Positions 8,683-18,483 of a stretch of DNA of 64,000 nt are shown in pieces. This DNA comes from Actinoplanes ianthinogenes (GTDB lineage: Bacteria; Actinomycetota; Actinomycetes; Mycobacteriales; Micromonosporaceae). The first letter of the stretch is position 1; each line of letters starts with the position of its first letter. The notes under the pieces are model-generated. The model was not told the origin of the DNA, did no database searches, and was given only the letters and a program-made list of their open reading frames with translations. The stretch is from positions 248,001-312,000 of the forward strand of contig NZ_AP023356.1 in NCBI RefSeq assembly GCF_018324205.1, read 5' to 3'. Position numbers and translations under genes: made by a program.

Positions 8683-9822
8683 ATGCCCGTACGTCGCCCT
8701 GTCCCCATCCTGCTGGCCGTGCTCACCATGGCGTTCGCACTGATCGCGGTGCCGGCCTCGGCCGCCGGCACGCTGACCGTCGCGCAGGCGATCGCGAGCC
8801 AGAGCGGCACCGGCACGGTCCTCGGTTACATCGTCGGGGAGCCGACCGCCGCCAGCACGGTCCGATTCAGCAACTTCACCGGCGACACCGCCCTGGCGAT
8901 CGCCGACAGCAAGACCGAGACCAGCACGAGCAAGATGCTGTACGTCCAGATCACCAGCTCCTACCGCTCGACGTTCGGGCTGCTCAGCAACCCGTCGCTG
9001 ATCGGCAAGCAGCTCACCGTGACCGGGACGCTGACCGCGTACTTCTCGCACGCCGGCCTCAAATCCCCGACCGCGATGACCCTCGGTGGGACCTCGACGC
9101 CGACTCCCACGCCCACCCCGTCCAGCAGCACCGATGCCTACTACGCCGCGGCGAGCGGGAAATCCGGGGCCGCCCTCAAGGCGGCGCTGCACACGATCAT
9201 CTCGACCGGCGTGACGAAGCTGTCCTACGACGCGGTCTGGAACGCCCTCAAGGTCACCGACCAGGACCCGAACAACTCGTCGAACGTCATCCTGATCTAC
9301 TCCGGGATCAGCCGCGCCAAGTCGCTCAACGGCGGCGACACCGGCGACTGGAACCGCGAACACGTCTGGGCCAAGTCGCACGGCGACTTCGGCACCACCG
9401 CCGGCCCGGGCACCGACCTGCACCACCTGCGCCCGGAGGACGTCACCGTCAACTCCCTGCGCGACAACAAGGACTTCGACACCGGCGGCAGCGCGGTCTC
9501 CGGCGCCGCCGGCAACTACACCGACGCGGACTCGTGGGAACCCCGCAACGCGGTCAAGGGCGACGTGGCCCGCATGATCTTCTACATGGCGGTCCGGTAC
9601 GAGGGCGACGACGGCTGGCCCGACCTGGAGGTCAACGACTCGGTCACGAACGGCGCCAACCCGTACCTGGGCCGCCTGTCCAAGCTGCTGACCTGGAACG
9701 CCCAGGACCCGCCGGACGCCACCGAGAAGAACCGCAACCAGATCATCTACACGACGTACCAGCACAACCGGAACCCGTTCATCGACCACCCGGAGTGGGT
9801 CACCTCCATCTTCGGCAGCTGA
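8683..9822 (+). CDS. Secreted endonuclease I family nuclease with N-terminal OB domain
   Basis: 379 aa extracellular nuclease. Signal peptide about residues 1-29 (PVRRPVPILLAV ... ASAAG); a beta-rich YhcR/DUF6359-like OB-fold (about 30-135); a Thr-Pro linker (STPTPTPTPSSS); then the endonuclease I domain (about 155-379) with the His-Me finger signatures WNREHVWAKSHG, DLHHLRPED and VNSLRDNKDF. It cleaves DNA/RNA without strong specificity outside the cell, probably for nucleotide scavenging or biofilm/DNA turnover. Start chosen at the ATG with GGAG 7 nt upstream. Confidence 0.93.
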   Translation: MPVRRPVPILLAVLTMAFALIAVPASAAGTLTVAQAIASQSGTGTVLGYIVGEPTAASTVRFSNFTGDTALAIADSKTETSTSKMLYVQITSSYRSTFGLLSNPSLIGKQLTVTGTLTAYFSHAGLKSPTAMTLGGTSTPTPTPTPSSSTDAYYAAASGKSGAALKAALHTIISTGVTKLSYDAVWNALKVTDQDPNNSSNVILIYSGISRAKSLNGGDTGDWNREHVWAKSHGDFGTTAGPGTDLHHLRPEDVTVNSLRDNKDFDTGGSAVSGAAGNYTDADSWEPRNAVKGDVARMIFYMAVRYEGDDGWPDLEVNDSVTNGANPYLGRLSKLLTWNAQDPPDATEKNRNQIIYTTYQHNRNPFIDHPEWVTSIFGS

Positions 9823-9841
9823 TCAAACCCGCGCGGCTCCC

Positions 9842-9874
9842 GGTCCGCTGTGCCGCCTGGCGGCACAGCGGACC
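9842..9874 (+). terminator. Strong hairpin after the endonuclease gene
   Basis: 16-bp perfect arms (GGTCCGCTGTGCCGCC and its complement) around a single T, starting 19 bp after the stop. Confidence 0.8.
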
Positions 9875-9974
9875 AGCCCACCTCCGAGCCGCCAGGCCAC
9901 CAAACGCACGTCAAATCACAAGACCAAAAACACTGCTCTGCCGAGTTGAGTGCAAGGCTTGCTTAATTCTCTCT

Positions 9975-10535
9975 CTAGAAGGTGCGCCATTCCTCCTCCG
10001 GGATGAACCCTTCGTGGCCATCCCAGCATCGATCAGTCCAGACTTCTGCCACCATAATCGGCCGACTGAGCACCCGATCCCCAGCTCGCTGTACGCGCAG
10101 AACCACGCCGAGATCGGGTGAGCACGGTTCACCCTCACCTGAATATCGTATCCAATGGTCAAGCGCTATCAGATAATCAACAAATCGAGACGCCAGAACA
10201 GATGGAGTCTGGCCGACCAGTGGAATCCCCGCCAGTGTCACCTGGGGCCCCCATCGTGCATCGATAGCGACGCCGCTGAGGCCGTCTGGACTGCTGAAGT
10301 ATGCGTGGACCGCACTGCCGGGGAAGCGCGCGTCACTAGACGTATCAAGACAGAAGTGCATGGCGTGGATTCCCGCACCCGCCGCGCCATCGGTGGCGGC
10401 GACCCGAAGGTCCCCACGAACCGCAGCTTCGACCTCATCGGGGGTCATGCCGAACGCTAACGGCCCAACCGATTTGAGAGGATCGCCTTTCCACGAAAGC
10501 CGCTCAGGATCCGTCAACACATCCCACGACATCAT
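9975..10535 (-). CDS. Hypothetical protein
   Basis: 186 aa soluble acidic protein. The N-terminus MMSWDVLTDPERLSWKGDPL and the segment SVGPLAFGMTPDEVEAAV look like small cytosolic proteins found near polymorphic-toxin immunity genes, but I recognise no family. GC content and third-position bias are lower than in the core genes to its left, and this marks the start of the accessory stretch reaching to 21.4 kb. Start uncertain (two adjacent ATGs, no clear Shine-Dalgarno). Confidence 0.7.
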   Translation of the reverse strand: MMSWDVLTDPERLSWKGDPLKSVGPLAFGMTPDEVEAAVRGDLRVAATDGAAGAGIHAMHFCLDTSSDARFPGSAVHAYFSSPDGLSGVAIDARWGPQVTLAGIPLVGQTPSVLASRFVDYLIALDHWIRYSGEGEPCSPDLGVVLRVQRAGDRVLSRPIMVAEVWTDRCWDGHEGFIPEEEWRTF

Positions 10536-10752
10536 ATTTTCAGCTTATTCGAGACGCACGGACTCCGGGAGGAGATACCGTTAAGACCTCCGCGAAACAG
10601 TATCTACCTCTCGCAGTTGGCTCAAATGCGTTTGATGATCGGGCGCACTCTACTGCCGCGTTGACGGCGGCTGCGCTCGCTCCGTCATGTCGGGTTTCCG
10701 GCGGATCAGTAAACCGCTACACGCCGCCGCAGGCTAGGGAACACTGGGGCGC

Positions 10753-10962
10753 GTGTCCGATGATGAAACCCGCCCTCCGGTTCCGGGTGAGGAGATCCTG
10801 CGCGGCCAGATGGTTGCTCCCCTTCCAGAAGGCGCTGCCCTCCATTCCGCCTTCCTTCTTGTGAAGCTCGACAACGGTGAATGGTGCGCCCGCTCCATCG
10901 GAACGCAGTACAACCGAGTCGAATTCTTGGGGCAGCTGGTCGCGTACACGCGCGCCCCCTAG
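10753..10962 (+). CDS. Small hypothetical protein
   Basis: 69 aa from a GTG start. The sequence has a mix of conserved-looking aromatic and charged residues (LDNGEWCARSIGTQYNRVEF) rather than low complexity, suggesting a real small domain. No family recognised. Neighbours on both sides are unrelated hypotheticals. Confidence 0.55.
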   Translation: MSDDETRPPVPGEEILRGQMVAPLPEGAALHSAFLLVKLDNGEWCARSIGTQYNRVEFLGQLVAYTRAP

Positions 10963-11093
10963 CCCAAGACGAAGCTGAGGGGTGGTCGTTGGACGAGGAC
11001 TAGCCGAGCTGTCGACCTCTCATGCCGCGAATCGCGCTGGACGATGAGCGTCAAGCAACCCGAGCAAGGGTGCTGTCACGGTGAGCCGGGCAG

Positions 11094-12149
11094 TCAAAAG
11101 ATGTAGAAGCTGTAGCTGTAGGGCCGGCCTCGTTCGTAGATGGCCCGCAGCCAGGGCTGCCTGACCTCGGGCAGTCGGGCCAGAACCTTGAGGAAGATTC
11201 GGCCGTCCGGCTCGAATCGGTATCCCGGGAGTAGCGCCGGCAGGGCTTCTGGCGGGAGCGGGATCGACCGCCCGGCTGGCTTCGGGTCGCGGTGGAACGC
11301 GAGGTACCGCCAGGCGTTCCAGGCCAGCGGAACCGGCTTCACTGACGGGGCCACCGGCCAGTGTTCGCCGGTCTGCGGATGTTCCGGGATGAGGGCGAAG
11401 TCGCCGTCGTCGTCCGGAAGGCCGGGTCCGGCCAGGACCAGGGTGTGCTTCGGCCCTGCGCCGACCGGGCCGACGAGACGGTCGAGAGCGGGCTGGAAGA
11501 CACCGGCGACTTGGCGATCCGGAATCACCAGCGGCTTGCCGCCCGAGGTGGCCAGCAAGTGGGCCAGTGCTGAGCCTATGGCGGCCGGCCACAGAGGGTG
11601 CCAGCCACCGCTCGGTTCGGACGGGGGGATGCCGGGTCGCTGCTCGATCAGGTCGGCCCAGTCGAGCACCGGATGTGGGCCGGGACCGTCCTCGATTACG
11701 CGGGTGGCCAGTGGCTCCAGCCAGATCGCCTGCCGAAGGCCGCAGTCGTCGATCCGGATGGCTACCGGCGTGCCGCAGCTCTCGCAGACCATGTTGGGCT
11801 CGCCGCCGTTGAGGCCGCAGCACGCAGTGTCGCCGACCAGCGCCGGGTCGATGACGGCGCCTCGGATGTCGCCCGGGGCGAGCAATACTTGACCGGTCGG
11901 GCCGGCGGAGACGCCGAGCCTCGGCACGTACCAGCCGAGCGCCTCGGCTTCACCAGCTTCGAGTTCGGCCCACGGGCGCCACGGCGAACCTGAGGGCAGC
12001 GGATCCACCGCGAACGTACCGGGCTCCAGTGCCGGGGCTAGCGATCCCGGCCCGTTCCCGTACTTCTGGTCCGCATGGACGGGCAGCGCCACTCGCGACA
12101 CGTGAACCGTCAGAGCCGCAACGCAGGTCCGGCAACCGAAAACCGTCAT
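11094..12149 (-). CDS. Hypothetical protein with two cysteine pairs
   Basis: 351 aa, soluble. CRTC near the start (residues 6-9) and CC...CESC about residues 109-127 could bind zinc. The rest is rich in Pro, Gly and Trp, with a C-terminal IYERGRPYSYSFYIF. A GGGGAG Shine-Dalgarno lies 5 nt before the ATG. No family recognised; the length and composition argue for a genuine gene. Confidence 0.7.
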   Translation of the reverse strand: MTVFGCRTCVAALTVHVSRVALPVHADQKYGNGPGSLAPALEPGTFAVDPLPSGSPWRPWAELEAGEAEALGWYVPRLGVSAGPTGQVLLAPGDIRGAVIDPALVGDTACCGLNGGEPNMVCESCGTPVAIRIDDCGLRQAIWLEPLATRVIEDGPGPHPVLDWADLIEQRPGIPPSEPSGGWHPLWPAAIGSALAHLLATSGGKPLVIPDRQVAGVFQPALDRLVGPVGAGPKHTLVLAGPGLPDDDGDFALIPEHPQTGEHWPVAPSVKPVPLAWNAWRYLAFHRDPKPAGRSIPLPPEALPALLPGYRFEPDGRIFLKVLARLPEVRQPWLRAIYERGRPYSYSFYIF

Positions 12150-12518
12150 AAATCTCCCCGCATGTCGACTGAGGTCATTAGATCATCGCCCTGGCTGGCT
12201 GGCCGCGCTGCGGCGGTGTCGAGAACTTCGCGCGCCAATGGCGAATACGAGCGCAAATGGACGGGCCGCGGCTGTGCCCGGACGCGATGCGTGTGGTGCT
12301 TCCGATCGGACGGTCAGTTCCGGTGAGCCGGCGGTGGCAGGCGGGCTGGGCGTGGTTGTCTCAAATGTTCGACAAGGTCAGGTGAGGCCATGAGGTCACG
12401 TTCGCATTTGCAGTTTGCGCTGCGAAGCGGCCATTGGTGCAGTTTTGGTGGACGCGGCCGCCAGGGTTCCACCGATTTTCAAGGGCGAGAGGGGCGGTGC
12501 TGTGCGAGGATCCGCGGC
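12150..12518. other. Intergenic, no supported gene
   Basis: Divergent intergenic region of 369 bp. Slightly AT-richer than flanks; presumably holds both promoters. Short open frames here have no Shine-Dalgarno or recognisable sequence. Confidence 0.5.
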
Positions 12519-13007
12519 ATGACGTCATCGCAGGTGAGCAAGGGTGACCGGCTCCGTCGCGCAGCCGAGTCCCAAGCTCTCGTGCGCATCAAACGCTCCC
12601 CGCGCAACGCCGACCGAGTCGACGGCATCGTCGTGGCTGTTGGTTCCACATGGGCCTTGATCGCGCACACCGGTGATGGCGGCTTCTTCGAGGGCTTGGT
12701 CGCCATCCGCGTCAAGGACGTGGTCAAGGTCAAGAACGACACCTCGTTCGAGGAGCGTTTCGCTCGGACTCAGCCCGAGTGGCCGCCCACCGCCCCGGCA
12801 GACCTCGATCTGGACACGACCGCGGGTCTGCTCAAGGGCATGAGCGCGCTCTCGCCACTGGTCGCCATCGAGCAGGAAAAACGGTTCCACACGCAGATGG
12901 CGTGGATAGGTGTCGTCGACAAGGTCACCAAACGGTGGCTGTGGCTGCGCGAAGTTCGCCCGAATGCCACTTGGTGCAAGCGACCGCACGGCTACAAGCT
13001 GCGCTGA
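12519..13007 (+). CDS. Hypothetical protein
   Basis: 162 aa. Start at the ATG of MTSSQVSKGDRLRRAAESQ; the same frame is open upstream but codon use there is random-looking. Contains a compact beta-rich segment (DGIVVAVGSTWALIAHTGDGGFFEG) resembling an SH3/PH-like small barrel, followed by an alpha-helical middle and a basic Trp-rich C-terminus (KRWLWLREVRP). Function unknown. Confidence 0.7.
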   Translation: MTSSQVSKGDRLRRAAESQALVRIKRSPRNADRVDGIVVAVGSTWALIAHTGDGGFFEGLVAIRVKDVVKVKNDTSFEERFARTQPEWPPTAPADLDLDTTAGLLKGMSALSPLVAIEQEKRFHTQMAWIGVVDKVTKRWLWLREVRPNATWCKRPHGYKLR

Positions 13008-13219
13008 ATCACCAAGGTTTTCATTTCAGATCGGTACCTCACCGCCCTCACGGCCATCGCGGGTACGGGGCCGACCCGCTGACACTGGATACGTCCGCAT
13101 CCAGATCAGGACATCAATGGAGCTGCGCGAGGATAGCTGCGGGCACGGAACCCGTCGGCGCGGCTCGCCTGACGGGTGTGCGGGGCAGCGGTGCCGGCTT
13201 CGGGAGGACAGACTGAACA

Positions 13220-13975
13220 GTGGGCATTGTCGGCGGTGCATGGGGGTGCGCTGTGCGGAGGCTACTGACAGGTTTGGTCATGCTGGTGGTGGTCGGAACC
13301 GCCGGCTGCACGCGGTCGCCGGCCGAGTCGGCCGCCAGCTCAGCGGCGTCCGGCGTGACAGCCACGCCGGTGACTTCCAGCGTGGCGGCCACGCCCGCGA
13401 CGTCCGCGTCCGGCACCGCGGCCCCGAAGTCCGAGAGCACGGTCGCCTATCCGGGCATGACCTATCGGGGGCGGCTGCCGATCTGCCCGCACGTGGACCA
13501 AGATGCCCTGGTGCCCGCCGTGTACAGCGAGCGCGGAGAGGTGCGGACGCAGGACGGCTTCGGAAACGCCGATGGCTCCGCCATGGAGTGCAAGCTCTCG
13601 TTCGGCGGCACGGCGTACGGAAGCATTCGGATGTTGATCTGGGTCCATCCGGGCTTGCGGACCGCGAGGCACGACTACGACGTCCGTCGTGCCGAGATGG
13701 CGGATTTGCGGTGGCCCGGGACGCGCGGCGCGGTCGGGGGCCTGGGCACGAGGGCTTACGGGGAATACAAGCCGGTGTCGCCGTCGAGCCCAGGAGTCCG
13801 CATCCAGCCGGCCCGCCGGTGGTATGTGCTGCTGCAGCACGACAACCTGGTGATGCACGTCTTCATCGACGTACTGCGGCCGATGGGCACCAAGTTCCCG
13901 GACAGCGATCGGGCGTTCCAGCAGAAGCTCCGGCAGGCGCTCACCGGAACCCTGGCCAACCTGCGGGCACCCTAG
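13220..13975 (+). CDS. Putative lipoprotein
   Basis: 251 aa with a lipoprotein signal: hydrophobic LLTGLVMLVVV followed by the lipobox VGTAGC (Cys at about residue 30), then an Ala/Ser/Thr-rich linker and a roughly 170-residue extracytoplasmic domain with two cysteines (ICPHVD and MECKLSF) that may pair. GTG start at 13220 has GGGAGGA upstream; GTG at 13253 is an alternative. Probably displayed on the outer face of the membrane; function unknown. Related in style to DUF3558-like lipoproteins. Confidence 0.75.
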   Translation: MGIVGGAWGCAVRRLLTGLVMLVVVGTAGCTRSPAESAASSAASGVTATPVTSSVAATPATSASGTAAPKSESTVAYPGMTYRGRLPICPHVDQDALVPAVYSERGEVRTQDGFGNADGSAMECKLSFGGTAYGSIRMLIWVHPGLRTARHDYDVRRAEMADLRWPGTRGAVGGLGTRAYGEYKPVSPSSPGVRIQPARRWYVLLQHDNLVMHVFIDVLRPMGTKFPDSDRAFQQKLRQALTGTLANLRAP

Positions 13976-14124
13976 CTCCTCCGTCGATCACGGCATCCCA
14001 AGAATGAAGGACTTCAGCCCTGAGCCCAGGTAAGTGGGCAGGAACGCCATCCTCAAGTCAGCCCGAACCGCACCGATTGTCTGTGACACATCTCGAAGCC
14101 AGTTGACTCCGGAAAGGGCTCTGT

Positions 14125-14535
14125 ATGGCGCTCAAGAACCCACGTCCGATCGGCCCTGACGGTATCGGCACGTTGCCGGACGGCCAGTTCACCTCCGTCA
14201 GCGAGCACATCAACCGAACCGGGCTCGCCTACCTCGGAAAGCGCACCGGTGGGGACGGCAGCGTCACCCTTACCTACACCAACCGACGCGGCGAGCCGCG
14301 ATCGCTGAACGCCAGCGAGTGGTTGAAGAAGTACAACGACATCTACTTCAACCCCATCGGGCATCGTCCGCCGCCTGCCGCGACCACTCGCACGGGTCCA
14401 GTCAAGGTGCCCCATCAGCCTGCCTCGGTTACGGGACGAAGCGCCTCCGGAGTACGGCTCTGGATCTTGGCTGGCATCTGCGTGCTAATCGGCTTGGGAC
14501 TCTTTTACTCGGGATACTTGACAGCCATTGAATGA
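14125..14535 (+). CDS. Hypothetical single-pass membrane protein
   Basis: 136 aa. A soluble N-terminal part (to about residue 90), a Pro/Thr-rich linker and one C-terminal membrane helix (LWILAGICVLIGLGLFYSGYL). GGAAAGGG Shine-Dalgarno precedes the ATG. Only 3 bp separate it from the next membrane gene, so they may form an operon. No family recognised. Confidence 0.65.
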   Translation: MALKNPRPIGPDGIGTLPDGQFTSVSEHINRTGLAYLGKRTGGDGSVTLTYTNRRGEPRSLNASEWLKKYNDIYFNPIGHRPPPAATTRTGPVKVPHQPASVTGRSASGVRLWILAGICVLIGLGLFYSGYLTAIE

Positions 14536-14538
14536 CGA

Positions 14539-15117
14539 ATGCCGCGGTCGTCGCGAATCGACGCGCGTCGAGCAAGATCAACTCACTCTGGTGCGACTGA
14601 GTTTGCGCGCGGTGTGGGCGCGGGCATTGCACGGTACATGGATGACGATCACTTTGCGACGTCGTACACCTTCGGCGGTGCGCTGGCACGTGCGGCGGCG
14701 GTGGTCGCCGCGTTCGTCGCGCCGGTGGTGCTCGGCGCGGCGGGAGCGACCGGGCTGTTCGGCACGGATCAGGTGTGGCAGCGGATCGCGTTCGTGCCCC
14801 TGGGTCTGATCGTCGGGGCCGTGTACGGGTACCTGGCACTGTTCCGGATCGCGTACCGGCTGCGGATCGTGGACTCGCGGCTGCACTGGCGTGCCGCGTT
14901 GCGTAGCGGCAGCGCGCCGCTGGCGGAGGTGAGCGAGGTGGTGCCGCATCCGAAGAACTACACGACCGTGGTGCTGACCGACGGCCGGCGGATCCACGTC
15001 GCCGGTGTCCATGACGTGTGGCCGTTCCTCAACGCATTGCGTCAGGCTGCCCCACATGTACAGATCAAACGGCCCTTCGGCCTGCTGGCACCACGATGGT
15101 TCGGGGCCGAGCGCTGA
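14539..15117 (+). CDS. Membrane protein with PH-like cytoplasmic domain
   Basis: 192 aa. Two hydrophobic helices (about residues 50-75 and 85-110) followed by a beta-rich domain (LRIVDSRLHWRAAL ... VVLTDGRRIHVAGVHD) that resembles bacterial PH-type domains. The first 33 residues look unlike the rest, and the real start may be ATG 14638. Function unknown. Confidence 0.6.
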   Translation: MPRSSRIDARRARSTHSGATEFARGVGAGIARYMDDDHFATSYTFGGALARAAAVVAAFVAPVVLGAAGATGLFGTDQVWQRIAFVPLGLIVGAVYGYLALFRIAYRLRIVDSRLHWRAALRSGSAPLAEVSEVVPHPKNYTTVVLTDGRRIHVAGVHDVWPFLNALRQAAPHVQIKRPFGLLAPRWFGAER

Positions 15118-15333
15118 CTGGCAACAACGGTGGCGCGGCGTCCGCACATGCCGCGATCCGGTTGTCCGGCCGACGTCGGTGGCGCCACGGGCTGTTGTGG
15201 CGGACCACGGGGGCGTAGTCCTCAGCGGCCCACTCCGCGACTACGGCGCGTCACCGAGACGGGAGTACCGAACGCCCGGATCGTGGCATGTGCGTGAAAT
15301 GCGCGGTCATGGCGTGCACGGGATCATGGGCAT

Positions 15334-15717
15334 ATGCCGTTCCGTCCGCCGCCCGGCCACGCCGATCCCGATCCCCGATTCGACCCCTACCGCGAGCGCG
15401 CCGGCGTGCTCGCGAACCGGGGCGAGCCGTTCGGCGTTCTCTACCTGCGCTTGGACACATCCTGGCGGCACCTCGGTGGTCACCTCTGGTGGCGTCGCTG
15501 GTCAGAGCCACGCGAGCACGTCACCGGCTACCTCGCCCTGAACGACGGCGGATTCGACGACTTCGTCGAAGACGCGACCACCGTGGCCGAAGAGCTGGAG
15601 CACTGGGATCGCGGCCGGTTGCCCTACCGCGGCCTGCTGCTGACCGTCGAGTGGCTCGATGACGAGGGCTCCCGCCGAGCACGTTCGAACACCTTCGGAC
15701 TCGATGCAAGTCACTGA
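15334..15717 (+). CDS. Hypothetical protein
   Basis: 127 aa soluble protein, rich in Trp, Arg and Asp/Glu, with a plausible alpha/beta pattern (FGVLYLRLDTSWRHLGGHLWW; DFVEDATTVAEELEHW). Size and acidic C-terminal half are in the range of immunity-type proteins common in this stretch, but no family is recognised. Confidence 0.6.
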   Translation: MPFRPPPGHADPDPRFDPYRERAGVLANRGEPFGVLYLRLDTSWRHLGGHLWWRRWSEPREHVTGYLALNDGGFDDFVEDATTVAEELEHWDRGRLPYRGLLLTVEWLDDEGSRRARSNTFGLDASH

Positions 15718-15954
15718 CCCGAGAGGCGGTTCCAAGCGACCAGCACGCGGATCACGGCATGTGAGGTATTCGGCTCGAAGTACACATCTCCTGGAGGACC
15801 TAGCACCTCCCGGGTTCTCGCTCAGATCCGCTCCAGTTGCCCGCTCGCTGCCCGCTGATGAGGCAAGATGGCGACATCTTGTTGCGCGGCCCGCGGGTTA
15901 CGAGTCGACCTGCTTATCTGTCTGCCGCAGGGACCAAGACGCTCGGGGAGAACG

Positions 15955-16521
15955 GTGGCTACGTGGATCAACGTTTACAACAGCGACGACCCGTGGGACG
16001 AGAACCCGCCACTGCTCGGGTCTTTCGACTACGACCGAGTACTTCGCTTCAACGAAGCGGCGGCAGCGGTCGGTAGGAGCCGTTCTGGGCTCGGCACGAC
16101 GGGTGACCCGTCACGCGAAACCATCAACGAGCAAGCCCTGCTGCGGACCGCATGCGGCCGTTGGGTATGTGAGCACTTCCTACAGCGGCCTTCTGACAAG
16201 CCCGAGGTGAACTACCGGTTCTACAGCGACGAGGTCGCTGCGAACTGGCTACGGAGCCACCACATGCAAAACGTAGTCGAGCACTACTTTGGGACGCCCG
16301 CTGCGATGCCGCCGGGCAGCGAGTTTCAGGCCGACGGCGACCTGATCCTCTTCCAGCCGGACGCCGATGCCTCGGCCAGAATTGACGCGTATGCCGCCAG
16401 CTTGGGCGTCGACCGCCGATACAGCCTGTACTGGCTACGACTCCAGGGCCTCGACCTGGCCGAGGCAACGACTGGGCCCGACAGTTCCGACACGTCCCAA
16501 GCAGCCGACCATCCTGGCTGA
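15955..16521 (+). CDS. Hypothetical protein
   Basis: 188 aa. GTG start chosen because GGGGAG lies 6-11 nt upstream; the frame is open further upstream without coding character. Begins with MATWINVYNSDDPWDENPPL. Mixed alpha/beta, soluble, no cysteine motif, no signal. Unrecognised; may belong to the immunity-like gene set of this region. Confidence 0.62.
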   Translation: MATWINVYNSDDPWDENPPLLGSFDYDRVLRFNEAAAAVGRSRSGLGTTGDPSRETINEQALLRTACGRWVCEHFLQRPSDKPEVNYRFYSDEVAANWLRSHHMQNVVEHYFGTPAAMPPGSEFQADGDLILFQPDADASARIDAYAASLGVDRRYSLYWLRLQGLDLAEATTGPDSSDTSQAADHPG

Positions 16522-16743
16522 TCTTTGCCGTCAACCATCAACTGTCCTGGCATGATGTGCAACCCTCCGCCGTCCGGATCGGGTTGTCACAGATACCTGC
16601 GGCATGAGCGGATACTTGACGAGGCGGCGCAGAGTCCGCGCCGACCACGGAAGGGCGAGCGTGCACGACGGCTATCAGGCAACGATTAGGGTCCGCAGCC
16701 TTAGCCCGTCACAACCATGCGTTTGGGGCTGACCGGAGGCACT

Positions 16744-17178
16744 GTGCGAGAAGATCATCCTGTCGACCAGTTGGTTGTTGCGCTGGAAGGGAATCCGGAC
16801 GGATCGATCGTCGATGCGATGAGCGCGTCGGTCCAGCGGCTTGCGGGCCAGCGGACCTGGGTGGTCGATCCACCCGAGCTGCTCGATCAACTGGATGAGT
16901 CCGGCGTGCGTTGGGTCGGATTCGGACTCCGGATCTACACAGCCCTGCCGCCTTGGGGAGAGGAGATCGACCCCCAGGTGGACAGCGCCCACCTGGAGGA
17001 AGTCAGAGAGTTGACCGGTGAGGCCTGTCGGCTCTCGGACGAATACGACGCGTCTTTCCAGGTGGAGTATTCCGGTGAACTCGTTGGCATAGTTGAATCC
17101 GGCCGGATGGATTCAGGGCTCACGGACACCCTCATCGGTGAGTGGGAGCGGACTATCGCCACGCGAACCGGTAGGTGA
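16744..17178 (+). CDS. Small acidic hypothetical protein
   Basis: 144 aa. GTG start with GGAGG 4 nt upstream preferred over ATG 16717, which has none. Strongly acidic, with LVVALEGNPDGSIVDAMSASV at the N-terminus and EYSGELVGIVESGRMDSGLTD near the C-terminus. Small acidic soluble proteins of this kind often neutralise toxins, but no named family is recognised. Confidence 0.62.
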   Translation: MREDHPVDQLVVALEGNPDGSIVDAMSASVQRLAGQRTWVVDPPELLDQLDESGVRWVGFGLRIYTALPPWGEEIDPQVDSAHLEEVRELTGEACRLSDEYDASFQVEYSGELVGIVESGRMDSGLTDTLIGEWERTIATRTGR

Positions 17179-17306
17179 TCCACAAGGTGGGAGAGCGATA
17201 TGAAACGCGCTCTCAACGGCATGACGGTGCACCGGGCAGCAGGCGCATAACGCCGCGGCCGGCTCGCCTGTAGGGCAGCAGAACAATGCACCGCTGACTG
17301 GGCTAG

Positions 17307-18005
17307 TCAGCTCATTCGCGTCAGGGAGCGAAGATAGCGTCTACGGTAAAAGCGCTGCGCGACTAACAGCAGGGGAAACGCCCATCGCCATCCGCCGCTG
17401 GCTGGGCGGGTCAGCGATCTGATCGTCAGCCAGACCTTCCCGTCGGATGAACGGGAGGCGATGAAGGCTTCTTCGCCGCTGACAGGATGCCCCACGAGCG
17501 TGCCGTACGAAAACCCACGCCGAGTGGGTTGGTCGACGACGGCAATCACCCGCACTGGCTCCCGGATCCTCACGGGCCCAACGCGTACGGTGAGCTGGTA
17601 TTCGTTGGCGCTGCGTACCGCGCTATCGCCGCCGGCCGGAGACACCCGGAAACCGCTGAGGATCTTGACCCGCCAGCGTAATACCGCGGCCGCCACGGCC
17701 TCCCACCGTTCGACGCCCCTGCCGACACAGACCGTCTCCTCGAAGCTACGGTATCCGGATGGGTGTACCGACCACCTCGCGTCGGCCGGTCGGGTGCCTC
17801 CCACCGCGTCGTAGTTCAGCTCCCCCACTCCGTAATGTTCACAGGTAGGCAAGCCCCGCAGGGGGCCAACCGCAGCACCCGGGTCTCCGCTAGCCGGCAC
17901 GGGCCACCGCCGCTCGGCGGACAGAAGAGTGCACCTGACTTGGCCATCCGCCAGTTTGATTGACGTGAGAGCGGACCTCCCATGTTTCATCGATGCCAAT
18001 GCCAC
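17307..18005 (-). CDS. DUF1990 family protein
   Basis: 232 aa. The DUF1990 pattern is clear: LNYDAVGGTRP, a central W-rich helix (AAAVLRWRVKILSGF), then the signature GFSYGTLVGHPVSGEEAFI and SLTRPASGGWR. The fold is a helix-grip-like barrel; no biochemical role is established. N-terminal start uncertain, with ATG six codons further in. Confidence 0.83.
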   Translation of the reverse strand: MALASMKHGRSALTSIKLADGQVRCTLLSAERRWPVPASGDPGAAVGPLRGLPTCEHYGVGELNYDAVGGTRPADARWSVHPSGYRSFEETVCVGRGVERWEAVAAAVLRWRVKILSGFRVSPAGGDSAVRSANEYQLTVRVGPVRIREPVRVIAVVDQPTRRGFSYGTLVGHPVSGEEAFIASRSSDGKVWLTIRSLTRPASGGWRWAFPLLLVAQRFYRRRYLRSLTRMS

Positions 18006-18483
18006 CGAACTGCGCCGGAGTTGGTTCAGAAATTCGGGGCTTCACTCAGTCGCGCTGACGTTCTAGCGGTGAGCTGCCGTCCCGGGGCCGGCGGTCGTCG
18101 CGTACAGCCCGGTACGCGCATCGGCGCAGCACGCCGGCCTGCAGCCGCCGATCAGCATCGCGCAACCGGTAGTAGCCGCGGATGACCTGGCTGAGCGGAT
18201 GGGTGCCTGGGAAAGCGGCGGCGGTGAAGTCACGCAAGGCGTGTCCCCGCAGGGAACAGGTCCGCGCTACTCGGGCCGGGCATGGGGACTACCTTGCGAA
18301 CGGTGTTTCCGGCTTCTTCGGTTCCGCCCTCAGCGAGGGCCGGCGGTGGGACGGCGCCACCGGGGTGACGCAGGCAGGTACGGCTGATCTCGCCTGGGAT
18401 CTCCTCAGCTGCGAGCTGCCCCTGCCGATCGCTCTGCCCATGACGTCCAGATATTCGTGGGATCCGGGCGGAATCATGCCCAA
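18006..18483. other. Intergenic, possible remnant
   Basis: 478 bp between two minus-strand genes. A 63-codon minus-strand frame (18046-18237) begins MRDFTAAAFPGTHPLSQVI and then turns into Arg/Asp-rich sequence, so it may be the eroded start of a lost gene. Nothing else is supported. Confidence 0.35.

Noticed and set aside
18046-18237. 63-codon minus-strand frame
   Set aside because: Only the first 25 residues look protein-like; no Shine-Dalgarno; kept as a possible remnant only.
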